64,000 nt of DNA from Guadua angustifolia (lineage: Eukaryota > Streptophyta > Magnoliopsida > Poales > Poaceae). Under the pieces are notes generated by a model. It did no database searches and was not told the origin of the DNA. It saw only the letters and a program-made list of their open reading frames with translations. A program made the translations under genes and the position numbers. The stretch covers positions 16,937,791 to 17,001,790 of the forward strand of contig CM070520.1 of NCBI GenBank assembly GCA_036346375.1. The letters run 5' to 3'. Every line of letters starts with the position of its first letter. Position 1 is the first letter of the stretch. Positions 1 to 10,597 of the stretch are shown here, one piece after another.

Positions 1-97
1 GCACAATCAGAAGCTGTCCTGAAGGGGGCCTAATACTACATGACAGTTGACACAAAGTTAACGATCGAATCAGGTTCATAACATATTATCGTATGCT
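1..97. other. Left flank, no gene seen
   Basis: Short AT-rich sequence with no supported reading frame. Its last bases (ATTATCGTATGCT) weakly resemble the ATTATATCGTATGCA at the start of the two other peptide-gene segments (36940 and 54690). It could be the edge of the first segment before the CACTA element inserted, but the match is short. Confidence 0.3.
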
Positions 98-129
98 CAC
101 TACAGGAATCGACACTTTTTTTGGCCCAC

Positions 130-520
130 TTTTTTTTGTCGGCCAAAAATAGGCCGACGTAAATAATGAATAATTTTGTTGGTCCGATTGGAACTAACGA
201 AATTACATATATTTTTTTGGTATCCGTGACAAGGCCGATGAAAATATATGAGTCATCACGCCCAGGGTTTTCAAAATTTTTGTGGACTATTTTTGTCGGT
301 CCAGGTCGACAAAAACAAAACACGTGGCAAGGCTCATATATTTTCGTCGGTCAGAGCCAACGAAAATAGGACACGTGTCGGGGCCAGCTATTTTTGTCAG
401 CCTGGATCGACGAAAATAAGACACGTGGCGAGCCAGATATTTTCATCAGCTTGGATCGATGAAAATCGGACATGTGGCGATGACTTTCTATTTTCATCAG
501 CCTGGGCAGACGAAAATGCT
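130..520. repeat. Left subterminal hairpin array with G-box cores
   Basis: At least five consecutive units of about 50 bp are seen between 283 and 518. Each is a small hairpin (TATTTTCGTCRG ... GACGAAAATA) followed by a spacer with ACACGTGGC or a close variant near 318, 370, 420 and 470. The arm motif is repeated at the other end of the element. The likely role is transposase binding; the ACGT core is also the core of plant G-box/ABRE sites. Confidence 0.8.
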
Positions 521-715
521 TCGGAGGCACCCAAAAGTCCCAGTTGGTCCGCACAGTACCCCCGCGCCCGCGCCCGATCGAGTACCTCCACGCCTTCGCA
601 GCCCAGCACCTTCACCGCCTCCCGCTTGCATCCACCTCGCCTCGCCTCCGCCTTCGGTCCAGCCAAGCCACCGCATTACCGCCGCCATGCGCCCTCCACG
701 CCATCGCCTGTCGGT
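521..715. other. GC-rich insert inside CACTA element
   Basis: About 195 bp of C-rich sequence contrasts sharply with the AT-rich element around it and resembles the 5' part of a grass gene. Open frames exist on both strands but none has a recognisable domain. It may be a captured gene fragment; no function is claimed. Confidence 0.35.
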
Positions 716-778
716 GAAGTTCGATATCTTGGTACACGTAGAAATTTGTAATATGTTTAGTGAATTTGATTGCTAAAA

Positions 779-1045
779 AATATGCCCTAGCATCGTTAAT
801 GTTAATTGTGCTCAATGTTAGTATATGGTAGATAATTAATTCATATTTTCGGTGTTACTAGTATATGCCCTAGCATCGTTAATGTTAATTTTCAGTGTTA
901 CTAGTATATGCTCAATGTTAGTATATGGTAGATAATTAATTCATATTTTCGGTGTTACTAGTATATGCTCAATGTTAGTAATGTTAATTGTGCTCAATGT
1001 TAGTATATGCCCTAGCATCATGAATGTTAATTTTAATCGTTAATG
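779..1045 (+). repeat. Short tandem repeat inside CACTA element
   Basis: Imperfect copies of two modules, TATGCCCTAGCATCGTTAAT and GCTCAATGTTAGTATATGG, alternate four to five times together with the phrase TTTCGGTGTTACTAG. Unit lengths vary between about 40 and 80 bp. No coding potential. Confidence 0.8.
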
Positions 1046-1425
1046 TGAGTAGAAATTAACCTAACAACATTACCATTTTATATATGTTACTGCTTTGCTA
1101 TATGTTGTAATCTCGCTGAATGATGTCTTACTTTATGTTGTAATCATATAGATATACGTCACTCCACAAATGAAGAACCCACTGCACATTATTGATAAAC
1201 TGTTGCATTTGAAGCCACCGAATGAAGCGCCAAATTTACTCATCACTTGCTTGCCCTCGCATGTCCACTCATTTAAACTGTACTAAAAATATTAGTTAAG
1301 CTAATTAGGAAGACAAAAAGCAATGCTTGAGAGAACTGAAAATATTGTCTAGCCGATCGATCGAGTCTAAGAACTGGAAACATTAATAGTGGTAATTTTT
1401 ATAAACTTTTGGATACATCATACAG

Positions 1426-1554
1426 GGGCCGCCACCGCCTCCTGAAGCTAGAGGCGATATTGGTAGTAATTCAGGGTCACTATCAGTTAGTCAATATTTC
1501 AACTCAGGCGACGATGTGGGTAGCGGTCACGACTTCCACACTTCACCAAGTTAA
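1426..1554 (+). CDS. Possible last exon of a degenerate CACTA gene
   Basis: A 42-codon frame ends in TAA and is preceded by a plausible splice acceptor (CATCATACAG at 1416-1425). The peptide starts with a proline run and is otherwise rich in G, S and D. Its position suggests the remnant C-terminus of the element's own gene or of a captured gene. No upstream exon could be joined confidently, so this is weakly supported. Confidence 0.25.
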   Translation, partial: GPPPPPEARGDIGSNSGSLSVSQYFNSGDDVGSGHDFHTSPS

Positions 1555-2684
1555 ATTTGAATTTGTGAGGTAAATCTGTGGCATGTGTGTTATTTGTGTA
1601 TTTATTCAATTCCATACCTACATCTAAAGTTGATTGTTACTTCATAAATGCTTGCGTTAATACTCCCTGGCAATTGCTATTTGATAGCTTACTACTTAAC
1701 CATTGGATTCCTAACAGGTTGAACACTTCAACCAGCTATATCTTTTATTGTAACAAAGAAAAAACTTGAAAAGGATTATTAATAAATTAATTGTTGTCAA
1801 GAGGAGAATGTGTACTAAAAATGTTAAATGGAAAGCTGGGTGCGTACTGAGACTAATGACATTTACTCCATTTAGTTACTAATTTTCAGCTTTCATTCAT
1901 ATTTTTGTTGAGTATAATTTTCGTCGCACCTTGTACATCAGAAATTCATAACACATTTGTAAGTCACAGGGGTCCAATTCCAGTGAGGAATTGAGGATGT
2001 ATGTGTCCTACTTGGCAAATCCTTAGAAAATAATGATAAGTGGATTTATCTAATATAGATTAGTCGTATGTAGAAACGAACATTTAACTAACTTCTTTTC
2101 TTGAGTTTGATGCCATGTTCTTTTGCTATAATTTCTAAATCAACACTCTATATTTCCAAGTGGTTTCGATTTTTTGAACCCTTGTTATGACTTTGTCCTG
2201 ACATTAATTTAGATGCCCTGCCTGTGCTGTAAATGTTTCACTCAGTTTTTCTTCCTAGTTGCCGTGTAATGCTCTCATGTTTTTGCATTTGTCAGTGTTC
2301 TGCATTAGTTCTTTTACCATGCTTGATTATTTTGCTGGTTGCAGGAGTTGATGCCCAAAATATTGTGGACTGGTTCCTTTGTCAGATACTAGCACAACAA
2401 TGTTGAAGTACATTGAGCTCCAATAATGGTGGTTGTGTTCCAGATATGCAGATGTACATGTGCCCTAAGCTGGTCAGGCAACTAAGTTTTTGATGCTTCA
2501 CTATTGTTGTGTGATGTGGATTTGTAAGATGAATGTCTGCAATGAATTTGTGATGGAGACTCTATGGTTGTTAGAATTTTCTACAATTTTTGTGAAATTT
2601 TTCTCTGAATTATATGCATTGCAGTGAATTTCTGTGAATTTTCTGGTATTTTTATAATTTTTTGTATTTTGTTTTAAATTTACA

Positions 2685-2988
2685 AAAGTATTTTCGTCGG
2701 TCTTGTCCGACAAAAATACCTATCAAGGTCGCCATGTGACATGTCTTGGCTGCTGACGTGGCAAGGCCGACGAAAATAGCCCTGCCATGTCAGCAGGCGT
2801 AGGTCAGGCTGGTTGACAGCCAGTATTTTCATTAGCTATCTCGACCAATGAAAATATGGATATTTTCGTCAACTTACTTTCGTTGGCTTATTTTCGTCGG
2901 TTTGCCGACGAAAACATCTATTTTTGTCAGTTTTACCCTTATTTTCGTTGGTTTCCGGCCGACGAAAATAATGTCGATTCCAGTAGTG
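2685..2988. repeat. Right subterminal hairpin array of CACTA element
   Basis: Repeated TTTTCGTCGG and CCGACGAAAA motifs occur in both orientations (2692-2715, 2763-2776, 2822-2856, 2890-2970), mirroring the array at the left end. Confidence 0.8.
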
Positions 2989-4796
2989 GCTATTTTCTGT
3001 GGTTGGATCTAACTTGAAAGAGTTGATCTCTGCCATCCGATCTGGCATAACATAAGTCAGCGAGGCAACAGTTAAATAGTAAGGTTGCAACAAACCCTCA
3101 CTCCTATACAATAAATACGGCAAATTCGTAAATCGATACAACAATCATGGATTCCTAGGTGCAACAAATATACATCATATCTCTACTACAACAATAATAT
3201 ACCTTTGTGCAACAAATCAAACCACGATTGTTCACAAACACCTCTTGTGACAATGTTTGAGAAGAGATGCTGCAACAAAAAGTTACACTTGCGCAAACAA
3301 ATAAAAACACAATTACAACAAATACCTATAGTGGCAATATTTAAAGAAATTGCATTACAACAAAGTGTAACAGTTCATACAACAATCAATAAATAAGTCT
3401 GCAACAATTTGAGAAAATGTCTGGACTTTAATTTGCTTTTGGTTGCTCTGGACGTCAAGAGGGTAGCAATTCCATAGAATAAAGTCAATTTGGTGCGACG
3501 CTCACCTTTGACACCCGCAATCCGTCGAGCAGGTTGTCGTTACGTAAGAACCTGCATTAATGGATGCTACCAAGTATGTGAGCTTTATCCTTACCCATTG
3601 GAACAAGCCAATAGAAAGATAAGCATAGTTAAGAATGAGTCCAATAAAGTCCGATAAAAAAACTAGCCCAAGCCTAACTTGAACTATTTCGATAGCCTAC
3701 CTTACCCTTGTTGTGTGAGATGTCTGTCACATCCCATCCCATTCGACCAGCCAGGGCCATCAAGAAAACAACGAAGTTAAAGATAAGCACAATATTGGAA
3801 TAACAGGAAGACGAAGTATATATAGTCTATCTTACTGTTATGGGTTGTTTGTTGGTCTCGATTTTTCATTGAGATTGATAACCCTTGACTAGTGAAGGTG
3901 ACTCTCACAATCTAGACTACCGACTGAAACATGATCGATGCTAAGTAATTGCTGAACCAACTCCGAATTGTTATCAACCATGCCAAAACCTGATTGATCT
4001 GATCACGAAGATCAATTCTTGCAAGCAACCAAAGAATAAGCAAGAACAAGGCAATAAAATTGAAGTATCGATGTGGGGTTTTAAAGTATTGTATTAATAT
4101 TGATCTAGCCGAACAAGAGAATACCAAATAGTTTCATTAAGGAAAACTACGACTAAACAAAACTCGAGTCTCATGAGGGAGCTCGGCGAACTTAAATAAG
4201 CATCCAATGGAGGTGCGACCAGAAGGTAGACACTGACACGAACTCCTCCAAGGCCTTCCTATTACATGGGCCAAAGCGTAACTTGCAAAAGTGGCATAGC
4301 ACTCTCTTTGATGATTGTGATATGTAGATAACGAACTTTAAGGTGAGGCCATAAACATTGGAAAAGTCTTGTCGTAAGCTTTCGATCAAGTACTCGCACA
4401 CCTCTAACAGACTCCGTATATGAAAGTTATGATTATTTTAATTCAAGGTTATCAAGCTGATTCAAAACTGGACTGTATTGAAGTAGGATATGCCTGGACT
4501 TGTTGCGGTAGTAGAGCTGCTCCCCTCACCATGGTTCCTATGTAGAATAATATTGCATAACTTAGGTAGAAATCAATTCTTAATGAGAAAATTATGAACT
4601 CTTAGAAACGAGCTCACCTGATAGTTCAATTGTCGTGCACGTGCTTTTGTCATAGATCCTTATCTAGCATGTTCTGAAGGAATGTTATATTGTATCAATG
4701 AAATGATGTCCTCGTCACTTACCATTGTTTGGAAGGTTTTCTCATGCTCATAATATGTTTGACATAATTACATAGGAACAGCAGGCAAACGAAGAT
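2989..4796. other. Intergenic stretch without recognised gene
   Basis: No supported gene. The interval is AT-rich. The part at 3085-3410 carries a spaced short repeat (separate entry). Frames of 60-90 codons occur on the minus strand but show no domain, no consistent codon use and no splice context. Confidence 0.6.
3085..3412 (+). repeat. Interspersed TGCAACAA motif cluster
   Basis: The octamer TGCAACAA or a one-base variant (TACAACAA, GTGCAACAA) recurs about nine times at roughly 20-60 bp intervals. This looks like a subterminal motif cluster of an unrecognised element, but no terminal inverted repeat was found to define its ends. Confidence 0.5.
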
Positions 4797-5438
4797 GGGC
4801 AAAGCACTCAACCTACCGAACCACGTTCAGAAACTGGAAGAGAGTTGCAAAAAGGTTTAGGACGATGAACAGTGTATCGCCTACAAAAATACCGTAGCTT
4901 CTGCAACAAAATTAAATTTCTTTACTCTAGTTGCCTTTCCGCATAAAACAAGTTTCCTTTACGAAGCCACCAGGGAATTACTATAGTATCAGAAAAGAGT
5001 AAAATATAGTTCATAATAAATAGGGGCAAGGAACTAAAAATATGAGAAATTAATCGAAGCGCATTTAATGTTTTACCCCTCCAATGTATAAAGAGCCGGC
5101 CACACACAAGGTATAAAAAAATCGTTCATTTGATAATGCTTCTAGCTGTGCCTAGACTTCGATGTTGAAACGAACTAAAGTCAATAAATTTTGCTATATT
5201 AATAAATAGAAGCAATAGATAACGCACCGAAGAAAAATGAAATAAATAGAGGATACAAAAGAGCGTGTGGCATTTATTTGGTATCAATGAACTCAAGCAC
5301 TAAATACCAGACTAAATCATTTATTGTCAATCTAGCAAGATATAAAATCTTTGAATTCTGATATCAACAATATTAATGTAGGAGAGAACGTAAATGCAAA
5401 AAATCAATCAATCAAAACCTAATATTTGATTATGCCTC

Positions 5439-5446
5439 TATATAAA
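5439..5446 (+). promoter_or_regulatory. TATA box of peptide gene A
   Basis: TATATAAA lies in a block (GCCTCTATATAAACACCAGC) that is identical in all three paralogues. An out-of-frame ATG begins 29 nt downstream of the first T in all three copies, close to where transcription should start. Confidence 0.75.
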
Positions 5447-5514
5447 CACCAGCTAAGGAGCTTGACAATGCACACTGAAACAGAAGAGGGGCATATAGAA
5501 GTAGTCCTCTCCTC

Positions 5515-5947
5515 ATGGCACTCGTCAAGAGAACAACCAGGAGCATCGTATACTCCGTAGCTGCTGTTTTCATGGTTCTGATGGTCATGTCTTCCACCTT
5601 CTCGTCCTGCTATGCAAGTGGTATGTAGAATATCACTGTTTTACTCTTCATTTTCCAAATGTTCGAATTAATTAAACTAACTATTTTATTTGATCTTTGT
5701 GTACTAATCAATTGAGCCGCGGATGCTGTAATGCACTGCTTGTGCAGTTAATAGAGAGAACTGCTACGACGACCCAGACTGCACGACCGATAGGTGCGTG
5801 TCCAAATGCAGAGTGCATTTCAGGAATTTTTCTTCCTACTGCAAGACGGATGTTAGTCCTGTGAAGTGCTGCTGCCGCGTAATGCAAGCATCCCAACGTG
5901 GCGTCGAAATGACAGCGAGGATCGACGACGATGGCCTTCTTGCTTGA
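5515..5947 (+). CDS. Secreted cysteine-rich peptide, copy A
   Basis: Two exons, 5515-5620 and 5748-5947, with a GT-AG intron of 127 bp; 101 residues. Residues 1-34 form a signal peptide: basic start MALVKR, hydrophobic core around 15-25, likely cleavage after SSCYA. The mature part has eight cysteines spaced C-x5-C-x4-C-x3-C-x10-C-x8-CCC (C41 to C78), then an acidic tail (RIDDDG). This fits the broad plant defensin-like/cysteine-rich peptide class, which acts outside the cell in defence or reproductive signalling; I cannot place it in a named subfamily. Exon 1 ends in the same codon as in the paralogues at 37905 and 55760. The start is supported by the conserved TATA box and signal peptide. 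The triple cysteine near the end is distinctive. Confidence 0.85.
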
Positions 5948-6036
5948 ACAACACAATGCCGATGGTCAAATTTCATGCATGTGGTTGATCAACCTGCAAT
6001 TGCATGTAAATGCGTCGATCTGTTTGATGCAAATTC

Positions 6037-6042
6037 AATAAA
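6037..6042 (+). terminator. Poly(A) signal of peptide gene A
   Basis: AATAAA, 90 bp after the stop codon, inside the phrase TTCAATAAAC(A/G)TGTTTTTGTT that is conserved in all three paralogues. Confidence 0.7.
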
Positions 6043-6080
6043 CATGTTTTTGTTATGAAGATGTACATTAGTGTACATCT

Positions 6081-6657
6081 TTTTATATACTAATTGGAGG
6101 CACTCCTAAAAGCCCCATGTTAATCAGAAAATGCTAGAAATTTCTACGTTCATATAAAAAAAATACTAAAAAATCCTACATTATTCTAATAAAAGAGAAA
6201 TTCTTGGGCGTCCAATTTTCTTAATTATTTTCATCCATGGTTTTGATCTATTTATCTACTCATAAGATATATATGATATATTAGAGGAGTATATATGGCC
6301 ATATGGAAGGGAAGCTTTGCTTTCCTTATCTACTCGTCATCTTTAAGCGTCTAATAAATTTATTCTGAATTTTCTCATTTTTTGTAAGTCCTAATATGTA
6401 TTGAATTTGAACCTACAATTTTATACATAGGTAGAGTAATCTATGAAGTACATCTACAAATTTTTTCAGAGTTTTCGTGACTTTTATTAGTTGGTGTGCA
6501 CGATGTGTACACGGAAAGGCCTGTGTGCACACGATATGTTGCCTTCAAATATATAGTATATAAAGCGTCGTTAGATCATAATTAAAATATATTAAAGCAT
6601 CACAATATTTAGTTTTTACAATAGTCTGTTTACAAATGTAGTGTGAGTACATCTCGT
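6081..6657. other. AT-rich gap before CACTA gene
   Basis: No gene seen. Homology with the other peptide segments stops near 6080. The left end of the CACTA element that follows must lie in or beyond this interval, but no CACTA terminus was found here, so that end is probably deleted or replaced. Confidence 0.5.
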
Positions 6658-9600
6658 TCACTTTGGAACGAGGATGTCATCGTGGAACTCACCGTTTGGA
6701 TTGATGATCTGATCGTGAATGAATCTAGCGATCTGCTCTTGAATTGCTAAAACTTCTGTTAGCAATAACTTATTGGTTCTCATCTTGGAGCGCTATTATT
6801 GAAGAAAATAGAAATTTAATTAATGATGATAGATATTAAATGAAAGAAAAGTAGGCATGAATGTGTAATTATATACCATGGCTTCGTTATAGCCGACACT
6901 CTCCGTGACAATTGCATGTATATTTGTACATACGTAGTATGCACATAAATTATTTCTCTGGTCCTGTCTCATGCATGGAAAGTCTTTTATTATTTGGAAA
7001 TTTTTCCTGTAGGGACGATGCCGACCACCTTTCTTGCAATACCGTGTGTATGCCCTGTGAATGATTTTAAATAGTAATTAACCTTAAATACAATAGAATA
7101 AAATATTACTAGAGCAATAACGCAACGATCGACTTTACCTATTCATCATGTCCCAAAAATTTTGATACAGATCAAGTTCTTTTCTCAGCGAGTCCAAGAC
7201 AAAAATCCTGCTAGCATCTAACTCGATGACGAGGAGAACCCAGTGAAAACTAGACATATATGTTAACATAGCCTATTAGTCCCACACCGTATCACGCATA
7301 AAAATAATAAAACAATATTAGAAGTAGGGTAATCGTCTTTGAAAGTTATAGGGTAAAATTACGGAGGTTTTGTTTTACAGCTTCAAGAAAGTTTTAAATA
7401 AATAGTCTTCAACAAACTGTGGACTCTGCAGGATGATTTTCTCATTGACAAGCTCCGGATCGAGAAATCCTAAATTGTCATTATCATTTCCTCTACATAT
7501 CTGTATCTCCATTCTACATATATAAAAAAAAAGTTAGACATACAGTTGAACGGTACAAGAATATACAATAATATAAATAGAGACTTACAAAGTCCACAAT
7601 CTGAGTATTGCCGCGTCCAGAGCATCTTGCTGGTACAACATATACAATTCGCAGAACTCTACCTAGAACATGTTATCCCCATTGTGAAAATCCGATTCTT
7701 TGTATCTCATTGGGAACGCCACCATACCCTTTTCGCACTGCTGCATGTAATACTGATGGACGCGCCGCAATTGTGTTAATTGTTAGGTTCTCTAAATGAG
7801 CTGGTTCAACCAGCGGTTGCCCCAAAAAGAACTTCCACCTTAGACCTAGCTCGTGATTACGAAGTTGTTCAGCAGCATCTTTTTGAGCTTGCGACATCAA
7901 CGCCTCAGCACTAGCCGTCTTCAAGCATTGCTTTCTATAGATGCGCTCGTAGTCCAACATTTTCGAAGGTTCAGAAGCCTGCCCTATCTCTTTGGCTTTT
8001 GCCATACTCAAGAAAAACTTCTGCGTATTAGCATCGACTTTAGTCTTCTCAGGTGATGGCGCCTTTTGGAAGTGAGATGTTAAGTAGGCCTTTATTTCCT
8101 TTTTCCGTTCTTCTTCAGTCATCTTGGCCGGTAATTTCTTCTGAGACTGTGCTGACTTCACAGATGACCGAGATTTGGTACAAGACGATGCGGACTTCCG
8201 AGATGGTGCTGATGTTCGATTCTTCTTATGTGCCGGCAGAGGAGTTGGACTTTTCCTGGCTGGTGCTGGCGGAGGAGTTGGACTTTTTCTGGATGGTGCC
8301 GGCGGAGGAGTTGGACCTTTCCTAACTGGTGCCAGCGGAGGAGTTGGACTTTTCCTAACTGGTGCCGGCGGAGGAGTTACACTTTTCCTAGGCGACAAGT
8401 CTGCGTGTGGAGAGTGCGGCTCATCATCATCATCGTCGTTGTCGGCCTCATCGTCCGAGCCAAACATAATCAAGCTCTTGCGCCACGCGAGGAAGCTATG
8501 CACGTTTTCTCCAAGTTTGTTTTTTCCGTCCTCGCCAGGAATCTCTACCTCCATTTTGCGATATCGTCGGACTACACTGTCTACTTCGACCCTGGCGAAT
8601 CCCAACGGTATTGGGCGGCAGTGCAGAACCTGCGAGGAGTCACATGGCTAAGCCCTGCCATCAGCCACCTTGATGGTAATGCCATGTGCGGACAAATGCA
8701 GCTTGCACGGTGTCGGTTCTGTGATGTCATCCACTGGAAAATGGAGTCCATGCGGCCCCGGAATCCCTGTGGACGCACAGCTGCTCCTACGAACACCGTG
8801 ACTGAGGTTCCGAGGGCTGTCATCGAGTGGTGGTTGTGAGCTGAGAGCTTTTTGTACTGCTTGCTCCACAACTTTATCCAGCTCCGCTCTCTGTACCGCT
8901 AACGCTTTTGCCACAGCATCTTATATTTGACGGTCCAGTTGATCTTCTCTTATTCTTTTCGGCCGCTTGTACAACGATGCGTCAGCTAGGAAGCCTTCTT
9001 TCCACGGCACCAAACCAACTCCTCGGGTGCACCCAGGATGCTCCTTATTACCCAGGGCAACAGTCAGCTCGTCATTCTCCTTTCGTGGCCTGAAAAGCCC
9101 TTGGGAAGACTTCACGTGAGCATCTGATATTTTCCGCGACACTTCCCGAGATCTATCGCTCCTGAAGCTCAAGCTGCCATCTTCCGAGACAGAAGCCCCC
9201 CTCCCAAGCAACCAGTGCTTCGATCGTTCACACAACTCGACCGTCGCAGGAGTGACGCCCCTGCGGGTTAGCTCTTCTTCGCACCTATCCCATGCAGGTA
9301 TTTTCTTCACGTAGCCACCAGTGCCTAGTATGTGAGAGTACATATTCTTATCCACGTTAGCCTTGTTCTTCTGACTTACTATCTGGGTTTCTTGAGAATT
9401 CTTGTACGCCACAAAGTCCTCCCAAAATTCCCTTATCTTTGGAAACATATTAAAATTTGGCGTGATATTCTTCTTCACATAGTTCTTATTCAGCATCGTC
9501 TTTCAATTCTTCTACGATGTGCACATGATACTTAGTGCGTGTTTCTTTGCAACCAACTCGGACTCTTGGGGGAACTGGAATACTTCTTTTAGCTTGTCCC

Positions 9601-10111
9601 ATAGCAAGTCCTTCAGGTCATCGGGAACCACCCACTGATCACCTTCGCGGCTGGTCCATGATCTATAGCTGATGGGCACGTTATCCCTAGCAAGTACTCC
9701 GCAGGCTGTCCTGTACGGCGCCAATGCTAACGCGGGTATAGCAGGTTCCCCGGCTGCCGAGAGCTAGACTATATTGTGAACACCCTTAGGCATCTTGCTC
9801 GGACCACGGCCTGCACGTCGCCTTTGTTCATTAGACGTTTGAGCCTATAATTGGATCTTGTTATTAGCCGTCTGACCCTACAATATTTTGGGAATCACAA
9901 CATACTAATACTTTACCTCGCCCATGTTAGCGGCGTCAGCTTGGTCCATGGCAGTTGCGTCAGTTTGGTCCATGGCAGTGGCGCCAGGTTGCTCCATATC
10001 AATATCCTGTAGGTTCAGGTAGTCCCTTGGGCTACCCATTCCTACTTCATCTATATTCGAGGGCCGAACTCCCTCTGGCACTTGTCCCTGATTCGAGGCC
10101 ATTCCTAGCAA
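6658..10111 (-). pseudogene. CACTA second-gene product with ULP1-like protease, broken
   Basis: Read right to left. The N-terminal part (10111-9905) is followed by a conserved helical region (9724-8921; KYVKK, FWEDFVAYK), then a basic proline-rich tract with five or more PTPPPAP-RKS repeats (8390-8170), a further helical region ending EIQRIGFSQWG (7676), FLDPELVNE (7460) and a C48/ULP1-type protease core: FHW (7240), an aspartate in VLDSLRK, a glutamine in RQDQ, and NNLCAYY (6960) with the catalytic cysteine. The last exon ends in TGA at 6658-6660. One frame runs from 9724 to 7673 but has in-frame stops near 9512, 9500, 8921 and 8648, and the frame changes near 7670. Such proteins accompany CACTA transposases; this copy cannot be translated. 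Confidence 0.8.
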
Positions 10112-10321
10112 TCAGAAATGTTATTGGGTTAATTATATTGCATTCATTTATGGTTGCTACATGACTTCAAACTTATGAATTCAAACGATGGTAATTTTGT
10201 TAGAGTTGAGAGGAAATCAAGTGATGTTGTGACCTCATGCTACAAACATGTGCACATGTAAGTTTAAAATGATACTTATACATTAGAAAAAATTCACATG
10301 ATACATATACATCTCAAAATG

Positions 10322-10597
10322 AAAAAATAATATGAAAAAATTCATATATTCTTTAGAATATATTTTCTTAATAAAAATAACGAATCATTCTTATTACACA
10401 CTAAAATGATTTTTTAAAAATAAGCCCTGCAAGTTCAAGACATGCCTCCCGGAGAGTGTCATTACTTTGAGGCTTGCCACGAGGCGTATTGCTTGATATG
10501 GAATGATTGCTCAATCATTCCATGTCAAGAATGATTCATTATTTTTATTAAGCAAATATATTCTAAAGAATATATGAATTTTTTCATATTATTTTTT
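10322..10597. repeat. Long hairpin: 71-bp inverted arms
   Basis: The left arm (10322-10392) and right arm (10527-10597) are inverted copies with two mismatches in 71 bp. The 134-bp loop contains a second small palindrome (TGGAATGATTG and its complement, about 10499-10521). It looks like a miniature foldback element; the transcript would form a long double strand. No known microRNA sequence was recognised. Confidence 0.85.

Larger units (their letters stand above)
98..2988. mobile_element. Complete non-autonomous CACTA (En/Spm) element
   Basis: The element begins CACTACAGGAATCGACA at 98 and ends with the near-inverted TGTCGATTCCAGTAGTG at 2988. It is flanked by a perfect 3-bp target duplication GCT (95-97 and 2989-2991), the signature of CACTA transposons. 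Both ends carry short inverted units of the TTTTCGTCGG/CCGACGAAAA type, as expected for subterminal transposase-binding repeats. At 2.9 kb with no long reading frame it lacks both usual CACTA genes, so it would depend on an autonomous relative. The interior holds a GC-rich stretch (about 520-715) that may be captured genic DNA, a tandem repeat (779-1045) and one exon-like frame (1426-1554). Confidence 0.93.
4797..6080 (+). repeat. Duplicated segment A carrying peptide gene A
   Basis: This segment is homologous over its length to 36907-38435 and 54655-56272. Shared landmarks are ACTCAACC...TTCAGAAA near the start, AATAAATAGGGGCAAGGAA, the TATA region, both exons and the 3' end. Copy A lacks the 258-bp miniature element found in B and C and has TAG in its place (4984-4986). 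Confidence 0.85.

Noticed and set aside
283..518. CRISPR-like array of regular repeats
   Set aside because: Units are self-complementary CACTA subterminal repeats with similar, not unique, spacers, in a plant genome.
3912..4401. Two minus-strand frames of about 70 codons
   Set aside because: No domain, codon bias or splice signals; expected by chance in this length.
8175..8839. Plus-strand frames of 158 and 203 codons
   Set aside because: Shadows of the proline-rich repeat of the CACTA gene read on the minus strand.
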